64,000 bases of DNA from Lineus longissimus (lineage: Eukaryota > Nemertea > Pilidiophora > Heteronemertea > Lineidae): contig NC_088324.1 of the NCBI RefSeq assembly GCF_910592395.1, positions 10,814,953 through 10,878,952 of the forward strand, written 5' to 3'. The translations under genes and the position numbers were made by a program. The notes below the pieces were generated by a model. It saw nothing but the letters and a program-made list of their open reading frames with translations. It was not told the DNA's origin and did not search any database. Below are positions 11,855 to 48,398 of this stretch, piece after piece; position 1 is the first letter of the stretch, and the number at the start of each line of letters is the position of its first letter.

Positions 11855-11869
11855 GCCGATCCCTTTACC

Positions 11870-14800
11870 AGTTTTTACAACATAAAGGTCACCTGTCGCT
11901 TTATATGTTTAAAAAAAGTCCCCCAACATAATCAAACTAACTCACTACTGACCATGAACTCAGTGAACTCAGGAAAGTTACAAAACATGGAGCAAAGACA
12001 CAATCATCAACAATAAAATCTACTTCGATATACTAATACAATAATTTTGTCAGGCATGTAAATGTTACATACAGCTTCTCTTTGGTACCGGCGTACCATC
12101 TGTCAGTATTTCCATATTTCAGTGTTCCCTTGTTGTTCCCCTATTCTGGTAGTAAGGTGACAACAACAACTATTTGAAGCCTGATCTACTGTAGGGAAAA
12201 CACGAAAAGATACTACACCGGGATGCATTTCAGATGCATTCAGTTGGGGCAATGCATCGTATGACAAATGAGAATGTGTCTGGTGATACCTTTCTGTTCA
12301 TTCCTTTATGATTATATAAAAAATATGCAACTGAACTAGCTCAAATACATGTTAGCTATTAGATCATGCATAAAGCCCCTAGTACGAAACATGTCTTGTT
12401 GATTTCTTTAGCGTGATGAGCTACGTGCGGGGACCCAAACTGTACCTCTTGGTCCTGCTGGCCCAAGAGGGATGTACAGCCACTTCAAGTAGAAGCCTCC
12501 ACAGGTGCTTCTCCAGGCAAATATAAGAACAGTTTCTGGAGTGATCTCAATGCTAAACAGGAGCCCAGCCAACTCTGTACTCCCTCTCTGTTCGCAGAAA
12601 TCTGGACTGACAATGACAACTGACCAAGAGAACAAAGATCTGGGTATATAATATTTATTTTCTAACCAGTGTTGGACACTTATAGCTAAACTACAGCCGC
12701 AAAGCACCTGAACAGTTCTGAACACACCCGTCACAGGATCGAACTGAAATATCATGACTATAAACATCAAGACAGCCACACACAAACGATATCTGGTCTT
12801 GTTTTTGTAGATAATAATAGTAACAAAGTTCTTGGGGTATTCTATTGACTGTTCCAACTTCCAGTGCGGTTCATTCTAAATCCAGGTGTTTAAGAATGGG
12901 CAACCATTACCGCTAGGGCAGGTGCAAATATGGTAACTGACTGTTTCATACAAACTTTCAAGCCAGGATTCTGATCAATTTCAAAGACTATTTATGGTCC
13001 GTTTCAAGAATTTTACTGAAATTTATGCCCCTCCTTGGATCTGCCTATGACAACAGAATGTGACGTGGCTCTCAAGATGTTGGCATGAACAGTATAGCCA
13101 ATATAGACCAACAGAAAATGTTGCACTGGCAGGTCTCTGCACTAACATTAAGACGGAGAGTGTGGAGCTGACATGTAGGCCCAAACCCTCAGAATTGGTG
13201 CCCCATGTGACAGGCTCAATTTTACTACGGAGACCCAACAGTGTGGTATTGATTTCAATTCTATCGCACCTAAGATTTAACGAGTCGGTGTCGCCACAAA
13301 ACAAATGGAAAACATACTCTCATCGGTCGATCAAAAAGAGTGATATAGTGATCTTTCAACGAGGAAACACCGTTGAATGGCTGTCAATATTGTGCCTCAA
13401 TAAGTTACACATGCAATTCTCTTAGAATCATGCCAATTTATCAGCGTCGTACGTCGGTCCAATGCAAATACATCGGCAGCCAATGATTTGTGATCCAACA
13501 AAAAACACAGTTCTACAGATACATACATTGTGATTTCAATAGAAACCCATTCAATATTCGTAGGTCATGTTATTCAATTTCAAATACTGTTCATGCCTTA
13601 AAGCGGAACAGTTCCATTTCAGGCTCCAGTTCATACAACATTTTCTGTGACATTCCTCACCTAAGCTAAAATTCATAATGCAAATCATTCTACAAATATA
13701 ACTACCACGGTCCGCACAAAAAACACAGGATTAACACTTAATATAGATGTACATTGTATACTTATATATTAAGATATATATATCATATATAGGCATTTAA
13801 TCACCTCAAAAGACGCAAGAGCACAAAAAATTTGCACAAATTCACCCAGGGTGCATTTCCCACAGACCCTAGTTTGACAGCTGACCCTTGACATAAGGAC
13901 CAATACTGTTGGTATAAGAAGGTACACCGTACATGAACTTCAAAGGTAAATCATTGTTAATTCAATCCAGTGAAAGAATTATTTGATATTACGGCTGCAG
14001 TCTTTCTTAAACTGAAAATAGCTCGCCGGAGTTTCTTCTGAAGAGCCGTGCTCTTAACTCGACACTTAAAACTGAAAATTGCTGATTATTCAAACCGAGC
14101 GGTCTATGGCACATGGTATACTGCAAGCCCTAGTGGTGTAGTCATTATATTGGGCCTTGTCAGGTAGGCATACCATAAACTAGGCACAATATTAAAGCAA
14201 CTTGTAACAAGTCACTTCCCAACCCCAATCTCAACACACTTTCATATGGAGCTCTGATGAGCCCGTCTTAAAAAACAATCACAAAACCACCTCACACCCA
14301 AAATAATCTCCATCGAACTCCACAAAATCTCACTGCTCCCTCTATATTCATCGGTCTGAATCAACAACACGGATATGAAACGGTGTACTGACGTAACTAC
14401 AAAAACGATTAACACTTTATTACATGATGAAATACTGGAGAATGAACCAAACTCCAAAAGCGGTCAGTCAATTCCTGAAGTAGAACTCGGATGTAAGACC
14501 TCTATTAGGAAATTGGAGAATGAAACATGTTCAACATGGTGGTTAAAATGAGACTTCAGACAAAATGGCAATATTAGTTGTACTCTGTACCATTTATAAA
14601 ATGCAAACCCTTACCCTGGCACTGATATACCCTTACCACACAGAACCAAGACCCAAAGAACACTGGCAAACCCTCCCAATTGACTCGCTGAAAAGATGGT
14701 GACACACTAATCCCATCAGCGAAGGAATTTTGGCCATTTGTTTGTCATAAATTATACTAAATTAGACCCAACAGGGATTGCACTATGATACGATGCACTG

Positions 14801-15451
14801 ATACTGTACATCCTACCATCTAGAACTGCCACCTTTTGGTTGTTAAGGAGTCATTTGAATGCATCCTTGAAAAACCCCCATGAAATTAGACCACCTGCTT
14901 TGCAGGGGTATCATTATTCTCGTTGAGTATTTTAAAAATAATACTTAAATTCCTCCATTTCACCTCACACTACCTCACACAACAATTCATAGAATACTCT
15001 TCTTCTAAATCTGATACAAAATGTCATTCAATGATAGTACAATAATGAACCATGTTTTGAAATTCCTTATATTCCTGGACAAATGTCTGTCTGTCTCACC
15101 TGAAGATGAGGCGAATGATGTACTGTAAACAGCCACTTTTTTGCGATAGTGAACTGAGGTGAGTGAATTACGGCGACTAATTGAGTCTCAGTTGTTCGCA
15201 AAATCGGTGAAAATAGCATGGCGTAAAAATTTAGCAGTTTACAGTATTGGTAAATGACATTTTACACTTTATAGCAGTGGTTTCCATCAACACATGGGCG
15301 TTGCTATGGTTAACAAAAATGGCAGCCTCTGACTCTCTTTCAATATCAAAAGAGCTATTCAGAGATATTTTCCATTGCAGTGCTGGTGCCATCTTTAGGC
15401 AGACACCCCTGACAGACACTTCTGACAATACAAATTCACCACTAGCGCCAC
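11870..15451. other. pbx: convergent intergenic region, includes pbx 3' UTR
   Basis: Between the IR gene and the pbx stop codon no further gene was recognised. Reading the minus strand, an AATAAA lies at 14416-14421 and another at about 12652-12657. pbx transcripts could end at either, giving a 3' UTR of about 1.0 or 2.8 kb. AT-rich sequence occurs near 13740-13800. Open frames near 12408-12857 and 13060-13425 lack family resemblance. Confidence 0.45.
15121..15246. repeat. small terminal-inverted-repeat element in the pbx 3' flank
   Basis: TACTGTAAAC at 15121-15130 is matched by its exact reverse complement GTTTACAGTA at 15237-15246, bounding 126 bp without coding capacity. The arms are short, so the MITE interpretation is tentative. 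It would fall within the pbx 3' UTR. Confidence 0.45.
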
Positions 15452-38179
<22,728 letters not shown>

Positions 38180-39999
38180 TTTAAACACCGTTTTGCGGAG
38201 CAATCCCCGAATAAATTCCAATTAATACGGATTCTCCACTTTGAGAAAGTCCTCCTTAGAACACCATGCGATCCAGGTCAAGTTTTGATGTATAATTTGA
38301 CAGTCAGCAGCGAGTTTTGGGAGGGTATTGTAAACCTGCCAGTCAACGTCTCCAGCCTTGATCCACAATGATGGCCCCAGTGTGAATTTGCATATTTGCG
38401 TTCTCGGCCAATCATCGTTGAGGTCAGAGTTCAGCGCACCTGCTGAGTTGCCCGTAACTAGGTCAACCATACAGTAATTGGCTCCCACCCTTGATTGTGA
38501 TTGACAGTTGATCTGTAGAATTGACATGTTATTATTTACAGGGTAACTTTGATTGGAAAAGATCAAAAGAGACCGACATGACATAAAATGCGATCAATAT
38601 GTTGATGTGAATAAATTATTTCTGACAGTTTTTAACTGTTCAACAAATGCTTTATTTTACCTGGCAAATGTCATTTATTTCTATTTGTGAATGACACATG
38701 GCAAGGTTCTCTCACACTCACAGTCTCAGTATCAGATGCTGAGTAAAATTTTAATGATAGTTCAGTGCTTTATTATTCATTGTACCTTCATAAAAGATGC
38801 TCAGCACATTTTGATATTTGGAAAACACCAGGCTAAGACCCCAATGGCAATGTCATCAAGAGGAGAGGGTAATTGAGATTAAAACAAATTTGATCATCAA
38901 CGTCAAATTCCAGTTGTAAAAAGACTCACGATTACTATCCAGAACCAGAGCAAGTACAAGAGTGGATTTATGAAATAATCAATTGCTAATTCATAGCTGG
39001 GTATGTTTTTTCAAATGTTTTTTTATGAAACACCTTGTAGCTTTTTCTATGCCAGCGCTGCGATCGGGTAATATAGGAACTAAAATAGGTGTGACCTTGA
39101 CCTAAAAATGTAAACATGTTTTGTGAAACATGAAAAATCTCCGAATAAATTCGAATTTTGACACATTTTCGGCTTCAAGATCACACCGATTGAGCGGGTA
39201 ATGATAAACACCTTTGTTCAACAAAATGCTCGCATAAAAAAATGACATTTTGTTAGTCAGTGAGTTTGATAAAAGCAGTTATATTGCACATTTTCTTTGG
39301 CTGTTTGTAATAGTGATTTACAGGGTGGGTCATAAAAATTCATCAGGCCACTGAGTCTAGGATTAATAAGGGGTTAAAACGTTGTAAAGTGTCAATGAAG
39401 GGTTTAGGTAGAAGTTTGAGAAGGAATCTGCTGTAACAGAAGTCCTTTAGTATATTACTCTGTGCCCAGACTGTGGATTCCCCCCTCTTGTCTTGTGATT
39501 TGCGGTTGTGCAGAGACAGAGTCGTCTGTCGAGTGCTGGATCGGAGAACATCAACACCTTTTCGTAGAAGTTTGTTTTGGCTCTGACCAGGCATGGCTAT
39601 CACTTGAAACGGATCATATTTTCTTAAGATATTTGTGCTTGATGGAAGAATTTTAGGTAAAATCGACCCTGAAAAGCCCTTATAAATTGATCTATTTGCC
39701 CCTGGAATACCATTTTAAAACATTTCAGGGTAGGTGGAGGAACCATGTGACATGTGGCAAGATCAAATCACAATAAAAATAATTGTGATATTTCATGAAG
39801 TAAGAGTAAGTAAGAAAGTTGCTTGATCATCACTAAAAAATATCCAAGATTTATTTTCCAATTCATACTCTGGAAGGAACACTTCCTTTCAAATGGCCAT
39901 TTATCAGCCATGATAGGATGTTCTTAGTTCACTATGGAATAGACTAGTTTGTTCTGATGCGTGTTATGAATATTAATGTCCCCATGTTTTCTTTTCCAG
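38180..39999. promoter_or_regulatory. shared upstream region between pbx (-) and MAPKAP1 (+)
   Basis: The two genes diverge here. The pbx side has CCAAT elements (GGCCAATCAT near 38404 and reversed copies near 38466 and 38551) and a PBX-MEIS decamer. The MAPKAP1 side must contain at least one noncoding 5' exon, because its first coding exon opens with a splice acceptor. No TATA box or 5' exon was assigned with confidence. Confidence 0.5.
38498..38507 (+). promoter_or_regulatory. PBX-MEIS/PREP composite site upstream of pbx
   Basis: TGATTGACAG is the exact consensus decamer for PBX-MEIS/PREP heterodimers. It lies about 320 bases upstream of the pbx start codon, within the likely promoter. Confidence 0.5.
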
Positions 40000-42900
40000 G
40001 AAATTAACCACATCCTGTTGCCATGGCGATGACAGACAATCTCTCCTTCCTGGTGACACACATCAGGAAGTCGTTCATCACAAGCGACGACACCCAAATG
40101 TGCGAACTGATCATAGAGAATGAGGATGTGTCGGAGAAAGATTGGGATCCTGTGGCAAAGAGGTAAAGATTGGCAATAAATCTTATTCAACCAGACCTTC
40201 AACCTTATACGACCAGACTGGGAAAATTAACCCTCTGGGGTGGAGCCAAGACAAGATGTCAATCAACATTTTAAACTAAGAAAGATGTCCTCAATATTCC
40301 AATGTCATCATACAAATACATTGAGAGTGTACATTAACGAGGCCATGTTGCACCTTTTTAAAGGCATCTGCCTGAAAAGCCCCTCCCCTCAAGTATTTTT
40401 TCTTTCAAAGATTACCAAAATTCCAGAATATGCCCAAACATTTTATATTTTGATAATACTAATAGTATTTGAAAAGATGGTGGTTGGTGGATTTTTATAT
40501 TATTATTCAGATGGAAAATGATTACCAAACATCAACCGGGTCAGAACCCCGAGTTGGCACAGTCTTTTGATATCGTCCCAGACATGGACTTTGGTGCTCA
40601 TCGAAGAAGGTCAAACACTTTAATGCGACTGGACAGAATGAAGAGGGACAAGCAGGCTAAGAGAGACATCAAACACATCCAGTGGAAAAATAACAAAGTG
40701 GAAATGACAGGTAAAGTCATACTATAGTCTATTACACAATTACAAAAATGAAGAAAGAAAGTTTACAAGTGCTTCCAAGTTGAGTTTTAATGTCTTCCCC
40801 TTTTGAATCGACTTGTCCTGAGTCACGTCTGCCGCATGGTGAATGGGTGACCTCTCTCTGGAACTCCTGATATTTTCTTTTTTAAACGTTCCCTCTTCCC
40901 TTATTCAGATGATGACATCACCGAGATGTTCGGCAAGCGAGAGATCCGCAAGAAGGACACCAAGCGAACGTCATCACTGTCCGAGCAGTTAGAAACTAGC
41001 ATTAGTATTCCTGACAATCCATTTAAAGATTATGCCAGGTTTGATGGAAGGGTAAATGTTTTTCTCTGTTTTGTTTTGTATATTAGTTCATTTGAGCAAA
41101 AGCTGTTTTGCTCTAGTTTAGAGAAAAGCGTGTAAAGTTTGAGACCGCTCATTTTTATCCCCCTTTCCTGACTGATATAATATGATATATCTTCAGAATT
41201 ACCCGAGCATACAAGTGAAGAAGATTGGTATTTTCCTGACCATGCTGGATGAGGATGAAAGAGCGTTCCCAATGGTTGTGGTGGTCCTCAGCACATCCAA
41301 GGTTATTGAACTCATAGGTCTGATTTGTTGGCAGTATAACAACGAGAACAGGAAACCCAAACTCAAGTGAGTAAGAAAAAACAAAAAAAGGAGACAGTGG
41401 TATGATGATGCCCAGTTCATTTTCTGATTGGTTAGCGAGATGGTAGTTACCGGGGGGAGTATCAGCTTTTCAAAGTCCTGTCTTTCTGTGTTCTAACACA
41501 GTCTGTTGCAAATCACATTAGGCAACTCAGAAAAAAACCTTGAAGCTTCTTTTCCAGGGAAGACTTAGACATCTACGACCTCTACATAGCAGAAGACGAT
41601 GGTGAAGTTGACAATGACTTCCCTGCAATTGACAAAAGGGAACCCATATCGAAATTTGGCTTCACACGTATGGCTCTAGTCGAGAAAGTCCAGCCCTCAA
41701 CCCCGAAGGATTATATTTTCGTGACTGTGTAAGTGCTGTTTCTTTAATGTGCTCACTGGGCTTGTGCCCACTAGTCTTCTCCACCTATGAAAATACGTCC
41801 TTAGAACATTATGTTGTATGTAAACTCATTGTGCAAATAAGGGTCACTGAGCTATCAGGATAAGGCTTGTTAATGAAACTTAGGCCTTTGGTGTGGGGCA
41901 ATTGAAGTCAACACTAGCACAGCTCTGGTGTCAGGCTGAAGAAGAGTTTTCCATGTATGAATGTGATGGGACATGCTCCTATGCTTTTAAAATTTCTTTG
42001 GTATCTTATTTCAGAAATATGCCTGGCAAAGGATCAACCAAGATCCAAGTGGAGAACCAAAGCATTAAAATGAAGGAAATTCTGGCCAAGGTGGTCAAGA
42101 GGCGTGTGGGCACTAAAACTAAAGGTGAGGCCCCAGTATATGTCCAATTTTTATCAAACTCACTTCAGTGGTACATAATACTTGTATGGTGTCTTTCTGT
42201 ACCTGCTGTTCTACATCTGATTCTAATGATACAGTTAAAACACTTTTTGGCGCGATAATATCATTTGCACTTGATATCTTCAGTTAATCCCTCACACTCC
42301 GAATAAAATGATTGATCTTACAAAGTTGCTGAATACATTCATTGAAAGAAGACCATCATGAATTTATTTCTATTTCAATTCAAAGACTTCTGTTGTTTCT
42401 TTTGAAGGTCTGGACTACAACCTCGAGAAACAAAGCGAAGCAGGTGTTCCTGTTGACCTGGAACTTTCCCTCAATGCCATGGATACCCTCGAGTTCTGTC
42501 TGCTCAGAGAAAATAGTAAGTCAGCTTTATACTGTTATGCTCCATCTGGTCAGATGTGAATGTTTATCTAGCCAGGTCATTAAGCATCAAAGCTGCTTGA
42601 TTCAAACTTCAAGCAGATAACAAAGTTAACAATTTCTCTATTATATCCTGCAATCATTCCTTTTCAGGCAAACGTGGAGACATTCCTGACAGTAATGTAG
42701 AACTGGAACCATCTATGCTCGAGTCACTTGGCTCATTCCAGTATAAAACATACAGAGCATCGATGCCACAGAAGTTATTCAGTCGCAGTAAGGAGGTTCA
42801 GTTAGGTGGGTCTGGTCAATGGTATATTCATGTTTGTTGTATTTTTAAACGTATTGATGTTGATGCTTCAGTTGATAGAAGGCTAGTAACACACCGTCAA

Positions 42901-45733
42901 GAGCCTTGCAATGTCAATAGATTCAACCAAAATTCTACCTCACCACATTTTCATTTTGTGTCACTTGATCACATAAGAAATCATTAGAAATCTGTCCATG
43001 ATATTGTGATAAAGTTTTATACAACGTTCTAGTGTGTCACTTGATGCTCCGTCAATTCCATATGTATTATTTTGTTCCCTTATGATTGCAGACTTAAACA
43101 TTGCGTTGCTAGCTAGTAGTATTGAAAATATATTTGTTCATTCTTATCAGGTATATCAAGAGAACAAATAGAAATCGATCCAGTATCAAATCGTAAGGCT
43201 GCTAACCAGAAGGCCTACACGTATGACATGGATGCAATCGCTGCTTGTGATATGCTGGATGAGAAATCTACAGGTAAGGTATCTGATGCTTGTTACTTTT
43301 TGAGGAGAACAGGGTGTTTGTGCTCTTCTCATTCCGTGAAATAATCCTTCTTAGAAATAGCCAGCAGATACAAGTCTGATGGATCAGCTTCAGAAGACTA
43401 ACAGGATCCAACATGCTTGTAGATATCTCATTGCTTTTCCCTCAATCATGAAAACATCCACAAGGCAAAGCATGGCATTTATAACTCGAAGCACAAGGTC
43501 TTTTAACTTCTATTTAGTTCATTTCGACACTGATGCCTGTAGCAACTGCTGCACAGACCAAAAGCACAAGCATACACTGACGGTAGCCAATGCTTTTTGA
43601 ATGCCTTTGCACCTATGCCCAGGCAGTGTAAATAACCACAATCCTTATTGGTTGAGATGAACTGAACAAGCCACCATTGCTTTACTTCTGTGTCACATTA
43701 GGTTTTCTTCTGCAAGTTAAAATGCCAATAACTTGGTTCATTTCCAGCTGCTTTGTAGCATTTTTGTGAAAATCTTTTCTTTGCAAATATGATTTCAATG
43801 TTTCAGGAGCAAATCTTAACTGTTCTCTTTCTGAACACCAGAAAAGTGAGTCTGTCGATGCTTTGGTTGAACTGTTCCCGAGTGCATTCATTCTTATTAT
43901 ACACAACACAGAGTGTTTAATCGAGTTGGGTGAAGACTTCAAATATCAAAAAAAGTTTGCTGAGATGTGGGGGGATTGGTCTTCAGTTGGACATAGATGT
44001 TTCAGAGGAACACCCATGAAATCTTGTCATATTTTAAGTTATCACTCACCTGGATGGGGTATCCATTTGTACTAATCTGCTCCGTTTATACATGCAAAAC
44101 CTAATTCATTTCACATTTTTGAAGTTCTTTCACTGTTGTTGTTATGTTGAAGTCTGAACCCAGTTGGATTTGACACCACACAGATTGCTTTAGTCTTGAT
44201 AATGGCATGCGTTAAATTTCTTGTTTTTTCACCACATCACTCATGATTTCATTTCAGGAGTAAAAGTCCTTGTGAAACATGTAGCTTACAGTCTTTTGTC
44301 CCCCCTTGTCGCCATTGTTATCAACACAGAGTAAAAATATAGAATTAAAAATCAACCTTACTTCAATTTTTGCACAGATCTTGCGAATTTTTCAAAATTT
44401 GCAAGTAACCAACCCACGACAGCTAACCCTTTAACAAAATATAAGAGTGGTTGCAAACTCCTGATATCTTGGAATGCTTGTAAAAATGAGACAGTTTATG
44501 TATATAATAAGCATGCTTATAAGCATGTTGTACGAGCATTTTTGGCAAAGTACTGCATCAAGTCAGTAGTACATTTGGTGGTGGGCTGGCATTCATTAGC
44601 AAAGTACTGTAGGTGGTTTTTGTCCCCGTCGCGAAGGTTTGACACCTGTTAAAGTGCACTCATGTGTCTACTCTAAAAGACAAGAGGGTGTAGCACAGTG
44701 ATCGTCATAGACTCCATTTGTTATGAGGGAATGTCATAATATCATCAACATTTTTGCATGCATGCAAAGTTGAGCAGCCCCAAGGCTTGTGTCAGGAATT
44801 GTTTGCCCCATGCATTATTCAGTATTTGAAGTGTCCCACCATCCTCACAGTTGAGATTGAGCTGAATCAGCATCTTGTTCAAAGCATCGTGAACACTCTC
44901 CAATCCACTGCAAGGGGATAGACACTCAAAAAAGGAAAAGAAACCTGTCTTTCAGGAAATGTGTAGTTGAGATTTGCATAAAATGGACAGAACCACCATA
45001 ATGGGCAAAGATCTGCACTGTTCGTTGTACAATTTAACATTCTCTGTCTAGGCTAGTAACTATTCTTGTTGCACCTTTTTGATACATGTACTGTATTTTT
45101 CAATAATTCATCCATTGTAACATGAAGCACATTGAACGCAATTCTGTACTTCGGCAATGAAACCAGACTGCAACCTCATTAGACGTCTGTAAGACAAAAC
45201 TCAACCTGTCTGAGAAAATTAAAGACTGAAATATTTGGATAGGTGTGAACCAATACAATGGAAATACTCGAAGACTTGAAATCAGGCCAGGTGGAGTAAA
45301 ATTTGGCCAGTTCTACTTGAGATACAAGCAATTGAAAAAGAGTGCTTCTCCTCATTCAACTTGGACAGTATGAGATTGGAAGTCTCTGCAAACATCTCCC
45401 AGTTTGCGATTTCTGTCACCAAACTTTCCCTGAAATGTTGAATGGACTGAACAGTGGCACAATTCAGAATGGATGAGAATCAAATATTATTTTTGAAATG
45501 TCGATGAAATTTTTCCTTATTCTTTTCCAGGTAAAGGCCTATTCCGTCTGGTTTTCCAACAAACAAACGGAAAGTTTGACCACCACGACTTTGAAGCAGA
45601 CGTCAGCACTGCCAAAGAGATTGTGTCAAAAGTTGGATCTATCCTAGAATTTATATCAAGCCGAGCAAGAAAGGACTATCTATCGGAGAAATCCAAGAAA
45701 AAGAACAGAAAATCTTTTTATTTGGACACTTGA
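40000..45733 (+). CDS. MAPKAP1: SIN1/MAPKAP1, TORC2 subunit, complete, 501 aa
   Basis: SIN1 is an essential subunit of TOR complex 2 that recruits AKT-type substrates. Ten coding exons: 40000-40162 (ATG 40023), 40511-40710, 40909-41051, 41197-41366, 41558-41728, 42015-42124, 42408-42515, 42668-42805, 43151-43273, 45531-45733. All junction phases agree. The N-terminus ([16 protein letters not shown]) matches the human [29 protein letters not shown] matches the conserved basic segment. The CRIM domain (~150-275) includes [17 protein letters not shown] and the acidic [12 protein letters not shown] loop that contacts AGC kinases. The Ras-binding-like domain spans ~276-347 ([12 protein letters not shown]). 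The PH domain spans ~375-490 and includes [11 protein letters not shown]. Human SIN1 is 522 aa. The first coding exon begins with an acceptor (TTTTCCAG) 23 bases before the ATG, so the 5' UTR is split. The last intron (43274-45530) is the longest. Confidence 0.96.
43274..45530. other. last intron of MAPKAP1
   Basis: No gene or exon was recognised. A small palindrome-like patch (AAGCATGCTTATAAGCATG) lies near 44510-44530. The remaining sequence is unremarkable AT-rich intron. Confidence 0.6.
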
Positions 45734-45804
45734 GTTTGGACAGGTCCAAAGATGGATGCATATTTGCAAGAATAAATGACTTCTTAATATTAGTGAATGC
45801 CTTG

Positions 45805-45933
45805 CAGTAGAACCTATCTAATGAAGACACTACTGGGACTGATATTTGGCATCCTTGATAGAGTGGTGTCCTGATTTGAATGACAAGGATAAGTTTGGGC
45901 CCAAAGAGTGGTGTCTAGTAAAGGAGGTTCAAC
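45805..45933. mobile_element. MITE-like element, AGTAGAACC family, copy 1 (MAPKAP1 3' UTR)
   Basis: The left end CAGTAGAACCTATCTAATGA and right end TAGTAAAGGAGGTTCAAC are roughly inverted. The interior has CATCCTTGATAGAGTGGTGT and AGAGTGGTGTCTAGTAAAGG, echoing the 55.4 kb copy (TCAAGGACA, TAGTAGACACC). It lies between the MAPKAP1 stop codon and the downstream AATAAA, so the long 3' UTR form would carry it. Confidence 0.6.
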
Positions 45934-46001
45934 AAATTTTGTATATTTCACAAAGTTAGTCCACAAGGAATGTGAATGTTTGTACTGATTGGTGCTCTGT
46001 A

Positions 46002-46007
46002 AATAAA
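46002..46007 (+). terminator. polyadenylation signal of MAPKAP1
   Basis: AATAAA lies about 270 bases after the stop codon. An earlier AATAAA near 45772 would give a shorter 3' UTR lacking the inserted element. Confidence 0.5.
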
Positions 46008-46009
46008 CC

Positions 46010-46845
46010 TAAGTTATTAGGAGAATATCATTTGTCCTCGATTTTTGAATCCTGGGTTGTTCAGAGTGATCTACAAGATTGTCACCAAGAATCTTCAGAA
46101 GAACACTCAACGGATATCCTTACATTATACACTTAAGACATTGCAAGATTCCGACTGCAACCTTGTCATCCTAAACTCCAGTGCAACACTCCGCACTGAG
46201 GGTTGGCTCTCCACTATGAAATGGGGAGGTAAAACTTCTACATCCAAATGGACAACGGACTGGTTTGCCTTACGCACAACCAGTCAAGATAAGCAAGAAT
46301 ACATTTCTCAGCCAACGGGTTAGACTTGTCACCCTGCAGTTCACAGACGACTTGGTTTCGCATTCGATACCCGATCTGTTACCCTGAAAATGTTTATAAT
46401 GGGATCTCGGAAAGCTTGCCTGTGCAACACCATAGCCAGGAATGAAAATTATTTAATTAGCTGGCGATATAAACAGCACGCAACCAGCTTCTGAACTCGA
46501 CCCATGCGAGGTCAACTGCCAGATGGGTGAAAAACTGCCTCAATCACTTTCTCAGTCACTTCGAATCCAAGTGGTCTGTACGCTAACACCAGGGTCAGGG
46601 ATTTCACTGTCACCTCCTTGAGGTTACTAGTAGGCAAAAGGGTGTTTTTCCCAACAACCCAAAACCCAAGAAATGGGTTGACCAACTAGTGCCAGCAGTT
46701 ACTATCAACCAGAAACTTTGGCCAAATGAAATGGTCTATTTGACTCCTTCCGTAACAACTCACTCAAAGAATAACAAAGTCAAGGTATGATTTTTCAGTA
46801 TTTTTTTTCTTCATTTACATACTTCTTTACATACAAATGACTTGT
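46010..46845. other. convergent intergenic region between MAPKAP1 and RPS5
   Basis: No gene was recognised. An open frame at 46045-46323 lacks family resemblance. A canonical AATAAA for RPS5 was not found immediately after its stop codon on the minus strand. Confidence 0.5.

Positions 46846-48398
<1,553 letters not shown>

Noticed and set aside
12408..12857. 149-codon minus-strand open frame, and a 36-codon plus-strand frame at 12416 with a signal-peptide-like start
   Set aside because: Both fall in the pbx 3' flank. The minus frame resembles no family, and the plus frame is too short and lacks splice sites to extend it.
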